Below, one piece after another: positions 1 to 12,582 of a stretch of 64,000 bases of DNA. The stretch is from Hymenoscyphus infarciens (taxonomy: Eukaryota > Ascomycota > Leotiomycetes > Helotiales > Helotiaceae), in the NCBI GenBank assembly GCA_001414345.1, contig LLCB01000016.1, positions 303,528 through 367,527 of the forward strand, written 5' to 3'. Within the stretch, counting starts at the first letter, position 1; the number at the start of each line of letters is the position of its first letter. The position numbers and the translations under genes were made by a program. The notes beneath the pieces were generated by a model that worked only from the letters and a program-made list of their open reading frames with translations, was not told the DNA's origin and searched no databases.

Positions 1-2
1 CC

Positions 3-372
3 CTCAGCGTCCTCATCATCACGGCCTGGGCTCTACAACTCACTGCGGAAGCAAAGGAAACACGAATCAAGAAGTTGATGGAGGAGGCTGAGTGGTGGAA
101 GAAAGCTTGTGAGGTCCTAGAACAGGAAAAGAAGGAAGCCATGGTGACGAAGGTATGCGTGAACCAGCACATCTTTCCGTTGGACCGTAGCTAATTCGTG
201 CGCATAGCCAAGTGAAGCCCATACACCACCGCGCCAAGTTGGGAGTCCATTTGGGATGAGCAATGGTAGAGAGTCGCGAATGGACTGGTATGAAGAACAA
301 AATGACTTTTATCCACCAACACCGAAAGATATGATCGAGGAGGTTCTGGAGAGAAGAGCCAGGAACTACTGA
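3..372 (+). CDS. 3' end of an unknown protein gene (partial, cut by window edge)
   Basis: The window opens inside an open reading frame in frame 3. The last two exons can be joined: 3-152, then an intron 153-207 (starts GTATGC, contains CTAATTC, ends CATAG), then 208-372 ending in TGA. The visible 104 codons begin with a short hydrophobic stretch (LSVLIITAWALQL) that could be the end of a membrane segment, followed by a charged Glu/Lys-rich helix with possible coiled-coil character (EEAEWWKKACEVLEQEKKEA). After the junction comes a Pro/Gly-rich part and an acidic-basic tail ending RRARNY. I do not recognise the family. The phase-0 junction and the long open frame after it support the splice. 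The start and most of the protein lie outside the window. Confidence 0.6.
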
Positions 373-885
373 ATGCGACATAGCTGCCGGAGGACCGTGG
401 AAAAGGGAGATGGGCTTGTCATGAATGATCGCTTACCAAAGAGAGGACCTCAAATGTGAGAAAAAAGACTAGGGGAAATAATTGCAGCAATTTCCAAGGA
501 AGAGAGGAAACTTAAAAGCTGAACGGGAAATAGTGAATAGGTGGCATTCGCTCTAGCAGCCTTCAACAGTCGTGCTAGTCTGGTGGGGAGTTTCATAGTC
601 CACTTGTAGCTTGTTAGCACTCGCCAATTTCATCTTGTTTTTCCAAGTCAGAAAAAGCGAGTATAGTTGACGGGTGATGGTTTGCCGAAGTCCAAGCCAG
701 CTCACACACCAAGTAGAGAATAGCACTTAGGACAGCGAAAAGTACATTCCGAATTTCAGTTGGGTGACAACAGAAGCAGCAAAACATTGGAAACTGGACG
801 AGAAAATATGGTGATACAATTACACAAGTTTGTAGAGCCCCATTCAGATTCCCATCCAGACGTTGCAGGCATTTCTTATCGTCTG
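373..885. other. Intergenic, between two convergent gene ends
   Basis: No convincing coding frame, RNA gene or repeat is visible. The stretch probably contains the 3' UTRs of the two flanking genes, which point towards each other. Confidence 0.5.
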
Positions 886-2369
886 TTAGTCTAACAGAGA
901 GTGCTCTTTCAAGAACATTTTGCTCTTCTTGGTCAAGTCAAATTTATTTCCACCAGGATGGTTCTTCTTGAATTCCTTAAACTATATGTAAATCAGCATC
1001 TATCTACTCATAAAATTGTTGGCAAGTTGGAGATAGACTTACTTCCGTTTTCCAATCCCATCGATACCACAGTCTTTCGTCGCCATACTCAGCTTGTGTA
1101 TTCCAATCGTCTTGGGGCTTCCAGTCCTCCTTCCTAGCAAAAGCTTTATAGCCATTTCCCTCTCCATCCTCACCTTGATCACATTCGCTAGCCTCCTTTT
1201 TCTCTGCATATTCTTCCCTCAGCTCCTCAATATCCTTCTCAGTGACAGATACCTGCTTTCTAACATGCTTTTGGAGCTCAATTCCAGCTTCATCACAAAG
1301 ACGAACTACCTCGCAAGCCCATTTGCAATCAAAGTCCGCGGCAACGCCGTTGAGAAAGTCCAATAGCAGAAGACAGATAATGGGAATGTTTTTGGCATCA
1401 GATTCAGGTTTGAGGAGATCGTGTTCAGAAAGCTTCTGCAATGAGGTGAGCACCATCACTCCAATCATGTTAATGATTTCCCCAACACCAGGGCCATCTT
1501 CATTGCCTTTATTCTATTAGTGAATGAAACAGAAACCAACTCGGGAACTTACCCATCCAAAATGTCATGTAGAAATCCTCAGTAGTTATAAAGCAAGTGA
1601 AGGCCTCCACATATGCCCATAAATTATGCGGACTAGTGGTCTTTTTGGAGAGGTCCTTGTCGAAATCCTTCATCATATTGCACATCACTTCCGACACACC
1701 CCATCCAGTCCAGTCTGAATAGATATGCAAATCTCGGCTATCTTGATCTCTTTTCTCTGCTTCATCGGAAAGTTTCTCAAGGCCGGTGGCTCCCAATTCT
1801 GAAACGGGGAAACCCAAGTCTGCGAGCGCAATTGCAGTGTTAGCACATCTGTACAATTGATATATTAGAGGGTAATGGCCCTCTCTGAAGGCATGAATAA
1901 TCCAAATGCTTAATTTTGGCCAGGAAAACGAATGGAGTAGAAAGAATGGGACGAAATGCTGACGTACCTGAGACACGGTCACACCATGAATCTAGGAGCT
2001 CACCATCCTTTGGCATGTCCTGGTCTTTGTCGTCGATGAATTCCCCAATGTTGGGCCATTGGAGCATCTGATAAGAGGGTTTTGGAAACGACTTGGTTAT
2101 TTGTCAGTTAGGTGAAATCACATGTGCTTTCTTCTTGAAGGCCTTACAGTGCCACCATCGGATTTTTTGGAAGAAGTTTCTTCTTTATCTTTCGATTTTG
2201 CGGGCGGTTTTTTGGCCCCTTTCTTTGGAGGTTTCGCGGAATTGGAACTCTTGGGAGTTGAATCTTGGGCTTTAGCTGCCGTGGGGGATTGCTCAGCGGC
2301 CTTTTTCGAAGCCCTCGTCTGGCGTTTATTGGGAGTGGTCTCCGACAATGCTTTGCGTTTGGGTGGCAT
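886..2369 (-). CDS. Unknown protein with Lys/Pro-rich N-terminus, five exons
   Basis: Reconstructed from five minus-strand exons that keep frame: 2148-2369, 1968-2067, 1553-1819, 1043-1497 and 886-981, giving 379 residues. Introns start GTAAGG, GTACGT, GTAAGT and GTAAGT; the second has a GTGCTAAC branch site and ends CGCAG. The first 74 residues are low-complexity and strongly basic (MPPKRKALSE..., many KK and PP), suggesting a nuclear protein. The middle is a globular, aromatic-rich domain (around DWTGWGVSEVMCNMMKDFDK), followed by a helical Cys/Asp-rich part and an acidic EEYAEKKEASECDQ region. The last exon is short and basic. I do not recognise the family. It is divergent from the eIF2B delta gene, with a shared 0.9-kb upstream region. 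Confidence 0.7.
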
Positions 2370-3287
2370 GGTGGATCGGTATGTAAGGTCTTAAGTTTTG
2401 ATGTGGATTGTTTGAAAAGGATTCAGATACTCGCGTACTTGTATTGGAGTTATATTCCGCGGCGTGAAACTGATGTGACGAAAATGTGATGTAATGTTTA
2501 CCTCTTCTACGTCATAGCGCACGCGAAAAACACACGCTCTCACGTGCAAGAAACCACTCTAACATTTTTCGTCTGGCTACTTTTACTTCCTGAAAGAGAG
2601 CTTGAAATTAGGATCTTGAGGTTGTTCAAATCGAGGGTTGTGCAAGTATTTGAGGCCTCGTTGAGGAAAAGTTGATTCAGGTGCTAGCAAGTGAGCACGT
2701 GATATACCCGCTCAGATTCCTTTTCTTTCGCCAAATCCGTGAGAAGGGACAGACTGTGGCTCAATTTTAAAGTTATTTAATTCCATCTAAGATATTTAAG
2801 ACCAAGTTGACACCAAGGTGACCTTCTTTGTAAAATACTTGTTTTGATGGATCTTTGGTTTTACTTCGCAGTCTCTCCAACAGACAATCTCTTCTAATCG
2901 CCAAGTAGCATTACCTTCTGATAATGTTTCTGTCTTGAGCCAGTATGATAAAACCTGCCCTATCATTCAGAATTGGTTTGATATAACGACTCTCGAAGGA
3001 GGTAGACAAGAAAAGCGGCGGTAAATAGCTCGTTGTGCCACACCTTCTAGATGTTACCCAAATACTTTGAGACAATCAAGCTTCGTTGTTCCAAGCTATC
3101 TGAACAGATATTAAATTATCCCAAGTATTTAGCTCCATTACTCGGGCCAATGAGCTAGGTTGAACCTGAAGTCTTTACTGCCACTTTTACTAAGCCATCT
3201 TTGTGGAATTTATCCGGAGATCTGCCGGCCCTTGCAGCAATCAGGCTGAGAGTCATACTTTTGTCTTTCAGCAACTACAACACCAAG
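2370..3287. promoter_or_regulatory. Divergent intergenic region (shared upstream region)
   Basis: This 918-base region separates two genes that read away from each other (start codons at 2369 on minus and 3288 on plus), so it must hold both promoters. No coding frame is supported. No specific factor site was identified. Confidence 0.5.
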
Positions 3288-4710
3288 ATGACTTCCACAG
3301 ATGCTCCGCCAGCGGCGGAACCTTCAAAGCCAGTCGAAGCTCCTGCTAAGCAATCGCAACCCGATGCGCCTCCCAAATTATCAGGTGCAGAAATAAAAAA
3401 ACAAAAGGCTGCCGAGAAGGCAGCGCGCAGGGCACAAGCTGCTCAAGAAAAGCAAGTGGGAGCCCCAGCACCACCCACATCCTCACCAGCAACAGCACAG
3501 AAAGGGGATGGATCAAAGGCACAGAAGCCCCAGCAAAAGAGACGGGGATCTGTTTCGGGTTCGAGAGATCATCCCATTCGAACGCAAAAACCGATTGCCA
3601 TTCCGGAGGTCCCAAAGAAAGAAGACAAGACGGTCGAGTTCTTTAGACATCTTTACAAGCCACGGATGAAGGGTCTGGCGGGCGCGGGGAAGGATGTGCA
3701 CCCTGCTGTACTGGCGTTGGGAATTCAAATGAGCAATTATTCTATTTGCGGAAGCAATGCCAGACTTGTCGCAACGCTGCAGGCATTTAAGAGGGTATGA
3801 TTCATTGCATATATTTTTTGAACATTTCTTCTGACTTGCTCCTTAGGTAATTGAATCATATACTACACCTCCCGGTAACACTCTTACGAGACACCTCACT
3901 TCGCACGTTTTATCCCCGCAAATCGAATATATCTCCTCATGTCGACCCATTTCAATATCCATGGGAAATGCTATCCGATGGCTGAAACTCGAGATTTCGA
4001 AAGTCGACATTGATACCCCAGAAGCAGAGGCGAAAAAGGGACTCTGCGACGGTATCGATATATTCATACGCGAAAGAGTTACCTTTGCAGACCAAGTGAT
4101 TGCGAACAGCGCTGCGGACAAAATTAGGGATGGGGATGTGATCTTGACTTATGCGAAAAGTAGCATTGTCCAACAAGCTTTGGTGAAGGCGCACGAAGAT
4201 GGCAAGAAATTTGGGGTGATTGTTGTCGATTCGAGGCCACTGCACGAAGGAAAGCATTTGGCTGCGGCTTTGGCTGGCCTTGGAATTGAAGTCAAGTATT
4301 GTCTCACCAATGGGCTAAGTCACAATATCCAGGACGCGACCAAGGTGTTTCTCGGAGCTCATGCTATGATGAGTAACGGAAGACTGTTTTCTCGAGCTGG
4401 AACTGCGCTTGTTGCCATGGAAGCAAATGATATGGATAAGCCAGTGCTCGTCCTTTGCGAAACAATAAAATTCACCGAGAGGGTTGCTCTTGACTCGATT
4501 GTTCATAACGAGATTGCACCACCGGACGAATTGGTCATCAATGGCGGGGCCCTAGAAAGTTGGAGGGATATCCCACACCTACAACTTTGCAACCCAATGT
4601 ACGATGTCACGCCTGCAGAATACATTCAAATGATCGTTACGGAATCTGGAAACGTGCCACCGACTTCCGTACCAGTTTTACATAGGCTTGGGAATGAAAG
4701 TCAGGGTTGA
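3288..4710 (+). CDS. GCD2: Translation initiation factor eIF2B subunit delta
   Basis: Delta subunit of eIF2B, the cytosolic guanine-nucleotide exchange factor that recharges eIF2 with GTP and is inhibited when eIF2 alpha is phosphorylated. Two exons, 3288-3794 and 3847-4710, with a 52-base intron, give 456 residues. The ATG at 3288 (CCAAGATGA) is preferred over the upstream in-frame extension because the N-terminus then begins with the usual Ala/Pro/Lys-rich linker (residues 1-110), rich in KKQKAAEKAARR. The conserved eIF2B alpha/beta/delta domain covers about 115-450: MSNYSICGSNARLVATL, GNAIRWLKLEIS, TYAKSSIVQQAL, VVDSRPLHEGK, AMMSNGRLFSRAGTALVA and the C-terminal NPMYDVTPAEYI are family signatures. 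The regulatory N-terminus is shorter than in yeast GCD2 (about 650 residues, from memory). Convergent with the complex I gene downstream. Confidence 0.95.
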
Positions 4711-5325
4711 AGTGGCGTTTGACAAGGGACCATACTCTAATATCTCAAGGAAGCTACTTGAGTATTGGGAAGGCAACTCTGACAGCCCTTCGGGTAATTG
4801 AAATCAATAGAAAACCAGGTGATGTGAAGGGTCAATCGAGCCCCGGAAAACATAATGCATAGCATTTCGAGGAGCGCTCGCCTGGTGTAAGATATTGTAA
4901 TGAAGTAGATGAACCCAAAAGCTTCCAATAAATGAGTCGTTTTGCCTATTTTCTCATTGATAATGTTTTTTGCTGTAAGCTTGTAAAGTCCAGTTTGAAG
5001 CGGAAGGGAAAATGCAAGACATGTTATTCGTCCCGTAAACAACGGTACAGACCGAAAGGAATTTCCTGAGACCTCGAGTGTCGCGTCATGAATTGTGATT
5101 TGCCCGGCTCTCTCGACATGGGGATATTGGAACGACAAACGCTCGTCGACAAACCAATTGTTTTCAGCCCTCAAAACTCTCACGACTTGACAAATCTTCG
5201 GTTCCGCAAGCTCTTCAATTCATGAGCAAAACTCCAATACAACCCATGCGTCAAAAGATCTTCCCATCCCATGCCCCATAGCTTTGTACAATCCTCTCCC
5301 ATTTCCTCCACTCAATCCGTATTCC
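4711..5325. other. Intergenic between convergent genes (3' UTRs)
   Basis: This lies between the stop codons of two convergent genes. A 148-codon minus-strand frame (4737-5183) exists but has no recognisable domain or sensible start context, so it is not called. Confidence 0.5.
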
Positions 5326-5631
5326 CTATGACTCCTCGCTTTCCCGCTCAGCCCTCCGCGCTCTCTTCTCCAATAGGTTTTGTCGTCTTGCTCCGAGGAT
5401 GGACTGTTGTCGCTCATCCACGCCCATAAGCCAGTATCCGAAGCTTCCTCCCACACCGGCGAATAATGGGTATGCCCAAAGGGAACCGCGATTGAAGAAG
5501 GGACGCATTTCGATGCCGAGTTGCCAGAATCGGACTGCGAGGCCTGGAATTTGTTAGCTGGAGCTGGGGGGAAGCTTCAGGTTGGGGGGGAAGGTACCGA
5601 AGCCCGACCAGAAGAGGACTTTGTGGACCAT
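5326..5631 (-). CDS. NADH:ubiquinone oxidoreductase small membrane subunit (NUXM-type)
   Basis: A small accessory subunit of mitochondrial respiratory complex I, embedded in the inner membrane. Two exons, 5543-5631 joined at 5598: the coding exons are 5598-5631 (11 codons plus one base) and 5326-5543, with the intron from 5597 to 5544 (starts GTACC, contains CTAAC, ends TTCCAG). The product has 83 residues. After the start MVHKVLFWSGFG come AVRFWQLGIEMRPFFNR and a hydrophobic segment GSLWAYPLFAGVGGSFGYWL, then GVDERQQSILGARRQNLLEKR and a charged C-terminus. This pattern matches fungal NUXM-like complex I proteins as I remember them, in length as well as motifs. The first exon is too short to be found by ORF length alone and was located by its splice junction. 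Confidence 0.85.
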
Positions 5632-6474
5632 TGTTGGTGGTGTTGTGTGTGTAATTGGAGGTTTGGGAGGAGACGACCACACTGGGTGTACTCGGTGAGC
5701 TGTCTGTTCAATTATGTTCAATGCTGCCCCTCAATGGATGGTTGTCTGGTCGTTGAAGTCTACGCAGGTCGTGAGTTGCGCTTGTGCAATGAGAGGGAGG
5801 CTCCGCAATTTCCTTATCACGTGATAATATCAAATTCCCATCTCAACACTGAATTTGGGGCCATTTCAAATCGGCAAAAACCATGAGTACCTATATTAGT
5901 GAGAGTGTTACGCAATTTGAAATAGAAACTAGAGCTCAGGTTTTCTTCAAGTACCTCCAATTGAAAGCTAGAGTAGCAAGTTCAAGTATACATGGCATGC
6001 ACCTAGTACCTAGGTAGTTTCCTTTTCAAATTGGGCTTTATGTACAATGATAAGCAAGTTTTGACAATTTCTCAAATATTTTACTGTCAAATATTAGCCA
6101 AATTACCAGTTCTATTAAGTTTAACATATAAAAGTGATGAGAGGTCTCAAAGTATTTTCCTTTGGTCTAGGCTGAACAGCAAAACTTACACTCAACTAGA
6201 ATAACCAAGTGAAACCTGACAACGCTGAGAATACCAATAGCAAGTCATGTTCCGTTAATTCACCTTCCCTGCCTTCCCCTTCATCATTATTGTTCGCCCC
6301 TCATCTTGCAACACCTGCAAATAACAGATGGCGGCGGAACACCGGATAAACTATCCTCCTAGCTCCCGCTGCAGCAACATGGCAGGGGCATCTGTAAATG
6401 TCCATCATTGCTGGCAATACCCAGATCTATGCACACCAGAACTTTGTTGGCTGACAGTACAACCTGGAGCCAAA
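5632..6474. promoter_or_regulatory. Divergent intergenic region with a TACCTAGGTA palindrome
   Basis: It lies between two divergent start codons (5631 minus, 6475 plus). A perfect 10-bp palindrome TACCTAGGTA is at 6007-6016, next to another CCTAGTACC half. The same palindrome recurs at 27287-27296 and nearly at 9273-9281. An in-frame upstream ATG for the Shg1 gene is at 6328. Confidence 0.45.
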
Positions 6475-8889
6475 ATGCCGCCTTCAAAGGATCCTGACGA
6501 CCCGGTCGCCAACCGAAAAAAGCTAAAGGCATCAGACCTTCCGCTCTCTTCCTCTGTCCGCGCCGAAGTTGATGGACTTGCGCATCGATACAAGAAGAAG
6601 GGTGGCTACGATCAGTTGCGACAGGAGATATGGAAGGACATGGAAAACAACGTGGGCTCTTTCCAAACCTGGAATATGCGATCGCAATGCTAACATAATC
6701 ATCAGGACTTCGAGACCCCCTTCAAAGCACAACTTCTTGGAGTCGCTGAGTCTGAGGTCGACAAAAACCCCCATCAACTTCTAAAGCTCGACAGAAGCAA
6801 AGCTACATTGCTACTCGAAGGCGCCGTCGAACGAACCCACCTCTATCAGGATGCGGAATCATTGATCGACGAGTACTTGGATAAGCATATGGCAGAAATC
6901 GAAGTTGGTATTAGAGCAATCCGCGCCAAGGATATTGGTCAAGAAGCCGCAGATGAGGAACAGGCGAGGGGCAGCAAAACCGACGCACAGTACGAAGCCG
7001 AGGCCACCGAAAGACGAAATGCCAGGGAACAGGTACGAATTGATCGCAATCGAAAGGCGGACGAAGAAGAAGCCGAGCGAAGAAATGCTGCCAAGGAAAG
7101 GCGCCGACAGCAGGAGGAGGAGCACGAGGCAAGACGGCAGGAGCGTGAGACTAGGCGCAAAGCTGATCGGGAACGCGAGGAAGAGGAGAGAGCCTTACGA
7201 GAGAAGGAGCGCGAACGAGAACGAGAACGAGATAGAGATAGAGACAGGGCGAGGGATCGGGATAGGGATAGGGATAGGGAGAGGGATAGGGATAGGGATA
7301 GGGACAGAGATATCCGCGATCGCCACCGTGACAGAGACCGTGATCGCATTCGAGACGATCGACATAGGCGACGTGATGATTCACCTCGACGGCCCTCAAT
7401 CTCCACGAGAGACAGAGACAACAGAACTCCAGCACCCTCGAAACCCGAACTTACGAAGGAGGAAATCGAAAGACTCGAGAAGGAAGCGGAGAAAGAAGCT
7501 TTGGATGATCTTCTCAAGGAAGGCAAAAAGGTCGCTCAACGCTCTTCAAGACATCAATTGGAACTTGACATTGACAAGACTCTCGCGCCGCCCCCACGAA
7601 AGACTATGCCAGCATCCGCCATCAAACCTATCACTCGGGATTCGCCTGCTAAAACACCTGACGTCAAGAAAATTCCAACAGCACCAAAAGCAGCTAGAGT
7701 AGATGCTGATGGTTTCAAGACACCACTCCCAAAATCAACCGAAGAGCCGAAATTGGAAAGTCGTGAAAGACGCAGCACTCGTAGGAGTAGGAGCCGGGAC
7801 CGAGAATCTGATCGGAGATCTAGGAGTAGAAGCCGTCGCCGTGATGATGGAAGCAGAGACCGAGAGTCTGTTCGATCAGTTAGAAGAGACAGTCGTGATC
7901 GGGATTCAATTCGACCACGCCGTGATAGTCGGGATCGAGACGATCGTCGCAGAAGACGTGATAGCCGGGACCGAGATCGCAGGACTCGCGACGACAGAGA
8001 CACTCGCCGGGAACGTTCCCCGTCACGCTCACGTGCGGATAGAAGAAGAAGCTATCGTTCTCGGTCGAGAAGTCGTGATCGTCGGGTCGAGAGAGAGCAT
8101 GATATTTACACGAGCCCTCGAGTCAGTAGGGAGGAACAGGAAGCTGCAAAGGTCAAAGGCATCAAAGACCGAGAGGCAGAAGCAAAGGCATGGGAAAAGG
8201 CTAGAACCGAGGCCGAAGCAGCTGGCAAGATTTTACATTATGCTGATTGGGAGCGAGAACGAAACAAACCAAAGGCAGTAACAAAAGATGGTATTCCTAC
8301 TGGTCCTGCTAAAGACGTCGAGAGAGCCATACTTGCTGCTTCGAAACCTCGCGATGAAAGATCCCGAGATGACCGCCGTGATGACCGTTCTTCGCGGGAT
8401 GGCAGACGTTCTCGGACCGAACGAAGTCGATCAAGACCTGTCACAGCCAGAAGAGGCAGCCGCATCGAACGCTCAACAAGTCCTCCTGGCATCGACCGTT
8501 ATGTACCTGGAGGTGGGGCTGATCGCAGTAGCAACGCCATACGAGAACGAAGCAGAGACCGCGATCGTCGTACGAGAGATGACCGTGATGATGCAAAGAG
8601 AAAGCGATCGAGATCTCGAGACCGAAGCCGTCGACGTGATAGAAGCAGAGACCGAGACCGTGATCGGGACCGTGATAGAAAGAGAAGTCGCTCGCGTGAT
8701 TACGATCGGAGAGATTCTCGACGTGATAGAAGTCGTAGTAGGGACCGTGATCGCGAGAGACGCAGAAGTCGTAGTAGGGACCGTGATCGTGAGAGACGCA
8801 GAAGTCGAAGCCGGGACAAGGACAGAGATCGTGAGCGTAGGAGAAGCCGTAGCCGGAGCCGGGGCAGCAGAAGGGAGTCGAGGAGATGA
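6475..8889 (+). CDS. SHG1: Shg1/BOD1-type COMPASS subunit with Arg/Asp-rich tail
   Basis: Probable Shg1 subunit of the Set1/COMPASS histone H3-K4 methyltransferase complex, acting in the nucleus. Two exons, 6475-6651 and 6706-8889, give 786 residues. The intron starts GTGGGC (slightly unusual), has GCTAACAT and ends ATCAG. The conserved domain covers about residues 20-125: SSVRAEVDGLAHRYKKKGGY, QLRQEIWKDMENN, then DFETPFKAQLLGVAESEVDK and LLLEGAVERTHLYQDAESL. From about 145 on the protein is a charged low-complexity tail: an ERRR-rich helix, a long RDRDRD run (around 260-310), then RS/RD repeats resembling splicing-factor SR domains. I start at the ATG giving MPPSKDPDDPV; an upstream in-frame ATG at 6328 would add 49 residues without family similarity. 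The RS/RD tail is much longer than the core; an SR-type RNA role is possible but inferred. Confidence 0.82.
7252..7303 (+). repeat. (GGGATA)n tract within the Shg1 coding sequence
   Basis: A run of about eight GGGATN units encodes the Arg-Asp repeat. It is G-rich on the coding strand with regularly spaced GGG triplets, so it could form a G-quadruplex in DNA or mRNA; it is also a likely length-variable microsatellite. Confidence 0.75.
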
Positions 8890-9560
8890 TTCTTTGGGAT
8901 GTGATGATATACTTAATGTAAAATACAACATGTTCGACTTGGACAAAAAACACAATAAAACCCAATATTTTTAGAAACCCGAGACTCATACAGGTGTGAT
9001 TGTAAGTTTTGACTTGATGATTAACCCATTTACTTGGTAAGAGATCCTGTCATTGCTCTCATTGCAAAAGGATTGCGCCAAAAAATTTCGGCGGAATTGG
9101 CAACTCGTCTTACTTCCCTTAAAATATCAAGGTTAGAATAATACAGATGGGTGCTAGAGAGGATTGTGAGTGTGATTGCCAAAGTCTGAAGCTCACCACT
9201 TTTGTTTGGAAAGGAGGCGAGGTCAGGTGATACCTCAAGCGAGCCTTCCCGTTTTGTGAGAAAGTCACACCTTACCTAGGTGGTAGCTACCTACCACTTC
9301 CATGAATGGGGGGGTTACCGAGTTGCTCCTTCCTCACCAACCCACTGGGCTCTATATCAACTCATCGTCCCCCCAAATCAAACTTGCCAAAACAACAAGC
9401 CAACCCAACCCAACCTAACCAACATCGCCTCTCTGTGACGGAGACTTGCAACGCTTATTCTTGAAGCCAAGAAGATCAACCTCTTCGTAAGAGGAAAGGC
9501 CACATTGACTGGTCAGAAGTCTTCCGACTCCAGTTCTTCTACTTACAACCGTGTTCGAGA
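8890..9560. other. Intergenic region with CTAGGTA and GGTAGCTACC motifs
   Basis: No gene is supported. TACCTAGGT is at 9273-9281 and the palindrome GGTAGCTACC at 9282-9291, followed by a CT/CA-rich stretch that looks like a fungal promoter and 5' UTR for the downstream locus. Confidence 0.4.
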
Positions 9561-10179
9561 ATGTCTCGATTCAGGATCAGAAAGTCCAGTCTCTTCTCCC
9601 AAGTTCTCACGGGTCGAGACGAGACATCCAAGTCAGGGTCCGTATCCTCTTCAACACGCAGTAATGTTTCCCGATCGAGTCTCATGGGCACATCTAACAA
9701 GAGTTCAGGGATACCATTAGCAGAACGCCTTCATCGAGACATCCGACTACGTTCTCAACGATACCCGCCTTGCATTCGATGCTATGTACGACTAGATTCC
9801 GAAGCATCAGCCAGATCACATTCTACCAGTCTCGCGAGCTGCAAAGAAATCTCGAAGCTTCCTTCGATTGTTTCATCATCGCAATACGAACCTCACGGTA
9901 CCTTTACCACTGCAAGCATCCCACATACAAACAATCATCATCCATCAACGCACATTCGTTCACAATGCTCTTCTTCAAATCGGCCATCAAGGCAGTTGCA
10001 TTGATTGCAACTGCACTCAATACCACTCAATCAAAGAGTCCTTGGATAACCATCCTCATCGCAATGTTTTAGAACAACGCCTGGGGGTGCCATTGGAGGA
10101 GAACAAAGACTTGAAGTTTGCGCTGGAAAGGATGTTGGGAGAAAAGCGAGGGAGAAATGCTGGAATTGCCGATTGTTAG
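9561..10179 (+). CDS. Unresolved small multi-exon gene or decayed gene, unknown product
   Basis: Coding potential moves between frames. An ATG at 9561 opens MSRFRIRKSSLFSQVLTGRD; a good intron follows at 9642-9720 (GTATCC, CTAAC at 9694-9698, ends ATTAG) and joins in phase to QNAFIETSDYVLNDTRLAFD, which then meets a TAG at 9793-9795. Beyond it, frame 2 reads ITFYQSRELQRNLEASFD and frame 1 reads down to ERMLGEKRGRNAGIADC, stop at 10177-10179. One or two more introns could reconcile the frames, but I could not find boundaries that are all convincing. The alternative is a frameshifted pseudogene. No family is recognised. The locus sits at the edge of an AT-rich block. Confidence 0.35.
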
Positions 10180-10299
10180 GAGGAGGAAGAAGCTTGGGAG
10201 TGAGTAGGAGAAGTCCACTTCCCCGTGGTCATGGTGTTTGTTCTTTTTTGTTAATATCGTTATTGCTTTTGTGTACGGGAAAACCCCAGGATAAGGACG

Positions 10300-11520
10300 T
10301 AGATGCTTCTTTTTGTATATTAAAATTATTTTATATTATAATGGGTCTTGAATAAAACTTAATATGATTGTCCTCTTTATTATAAAATACTGCTTTTTTC
10401 ACAAAACCACCACCACTCATGTTTGAAAGTCTTCTCATTATAAGGATAATTTACACAGGTAAGTCTTACGAGCCTAAAGTTCTTACTACTACTTTTTATG
10501 CCTATCAGCTGTTCAACACGCCTATTACATCGATAGAAACCCGTAGTCGAAACCTGTAAAAGTCAATAAACGCTAGAATAAACAGATTTACGATATATTT
10601 TTTTGTTTGTAAATAAGTATCTATCGTGTTTTGTATTAGTAGGGAAGATGACGCGGGAAAAACGGGCGACCTTCTAAGTCTCGCTTACGCTATATATATA
10701 TTCTTTTTAAGAATTTAAAAGCTTAGTATTACGAGTAATTAATAGTTTAATTCACCTAGACTAGTTTTATTTCAGTGAATTATAGCTTATAATTCCCTAT
10801 TTTATAAAGAGAATTCACTATTTTAAGAAATAAATTACTTAGTTACGCTATACTCTAATATACTTTCTTCACTAATTATATAACTAACTAATCCTATTAC
10901 TCTATCTTACTATACTCAAGCTTTAAAGTTTCTTAAGATAATTTATATTATCTACGATTTTCTAATTAATTAAACTTTACTTATATAAGTCTCTAATACT
11001 CTAATACTCTATACTTTAAAGTCTCCTAGAGTTTAATTACTTGATTTACTAGACTTACTATACTCAAGCTTTAAAGTTTCTTAAGATAATTTATATTATC
11101 TACGATTTTCTAATTAATTAAACTTTACTTATATATAGCTCTAATACTCTATACTTTTAAATTCTCCTAGAGTTTAATTACTTGATTTAATTATTCTAAT
11201 CTTCTTGAATAATATAATTTAATAGCTTAACTTACTAGACTTACTACTTAATACTTAATACTTAATACTTAATACTATGACGTAGTAACGTGGTTAAGTA
11301 ATTCTGTAATTAACAAGTAAAGCTCTGATGCTAATTATGAGTTTTATCGTCTTATGATAGTTTATCTATCCTATGCTTGTACTAAGTTTCTTATCATTCC
11401 TCTTATGATTTAAGAGCTAGTTTAGTTGTCTTTTAGGAGAGGAGTTGTCTACTGCAACATATTTACCTACATCGACATGTAAAAAGAGCATTTAGGAGAG
11501 AGAATCAAAGGTTGACTTAT
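10300..11520. repeat. AT-rich, RIP-degraded block
   Basis: This is strongly AT-rich non-coding sequence in which C is almost always followed by T and CA/TG pairs are rare, as expected after repeat-induced point mutation. It includes a tandem duplication (10906-11186) and short TAATACT repeats near 11250-11275. No open frame of note. Confidence 0.75.
10906..11186. repeat. Tandem duplication, period 148 bp
   Basis: The segment beginning CTTACTATACTCAAG at 10906 recurs at 11054 and runs nearly identically through the CTAGAGTTTAATTACTTGATTT portion of the second copy. Copies differ by a few substitutions and small indels. Confidence 0.8.
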
Positions 11521-11548
11521 TCCTAATTCACACGCCCATCTAAAAGTT

Positions 11549-12582
<1,034 letters not shown>

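Noticed and set aside
4737..5183. 148-codon minus-strand frame between eIF2B delta and the complex I gene
   Set aside because: It sits in the convergent 3' region, has no homology I recognise and no splice signal joining it to anything.
6939..8989. Several antisense and alternate-frame ORFs in the Shg1 gene (SLSLSL-type)
   Set aside because: Simple RD/RS codon repeats keep other frames open; the peptides are pure low complexity.
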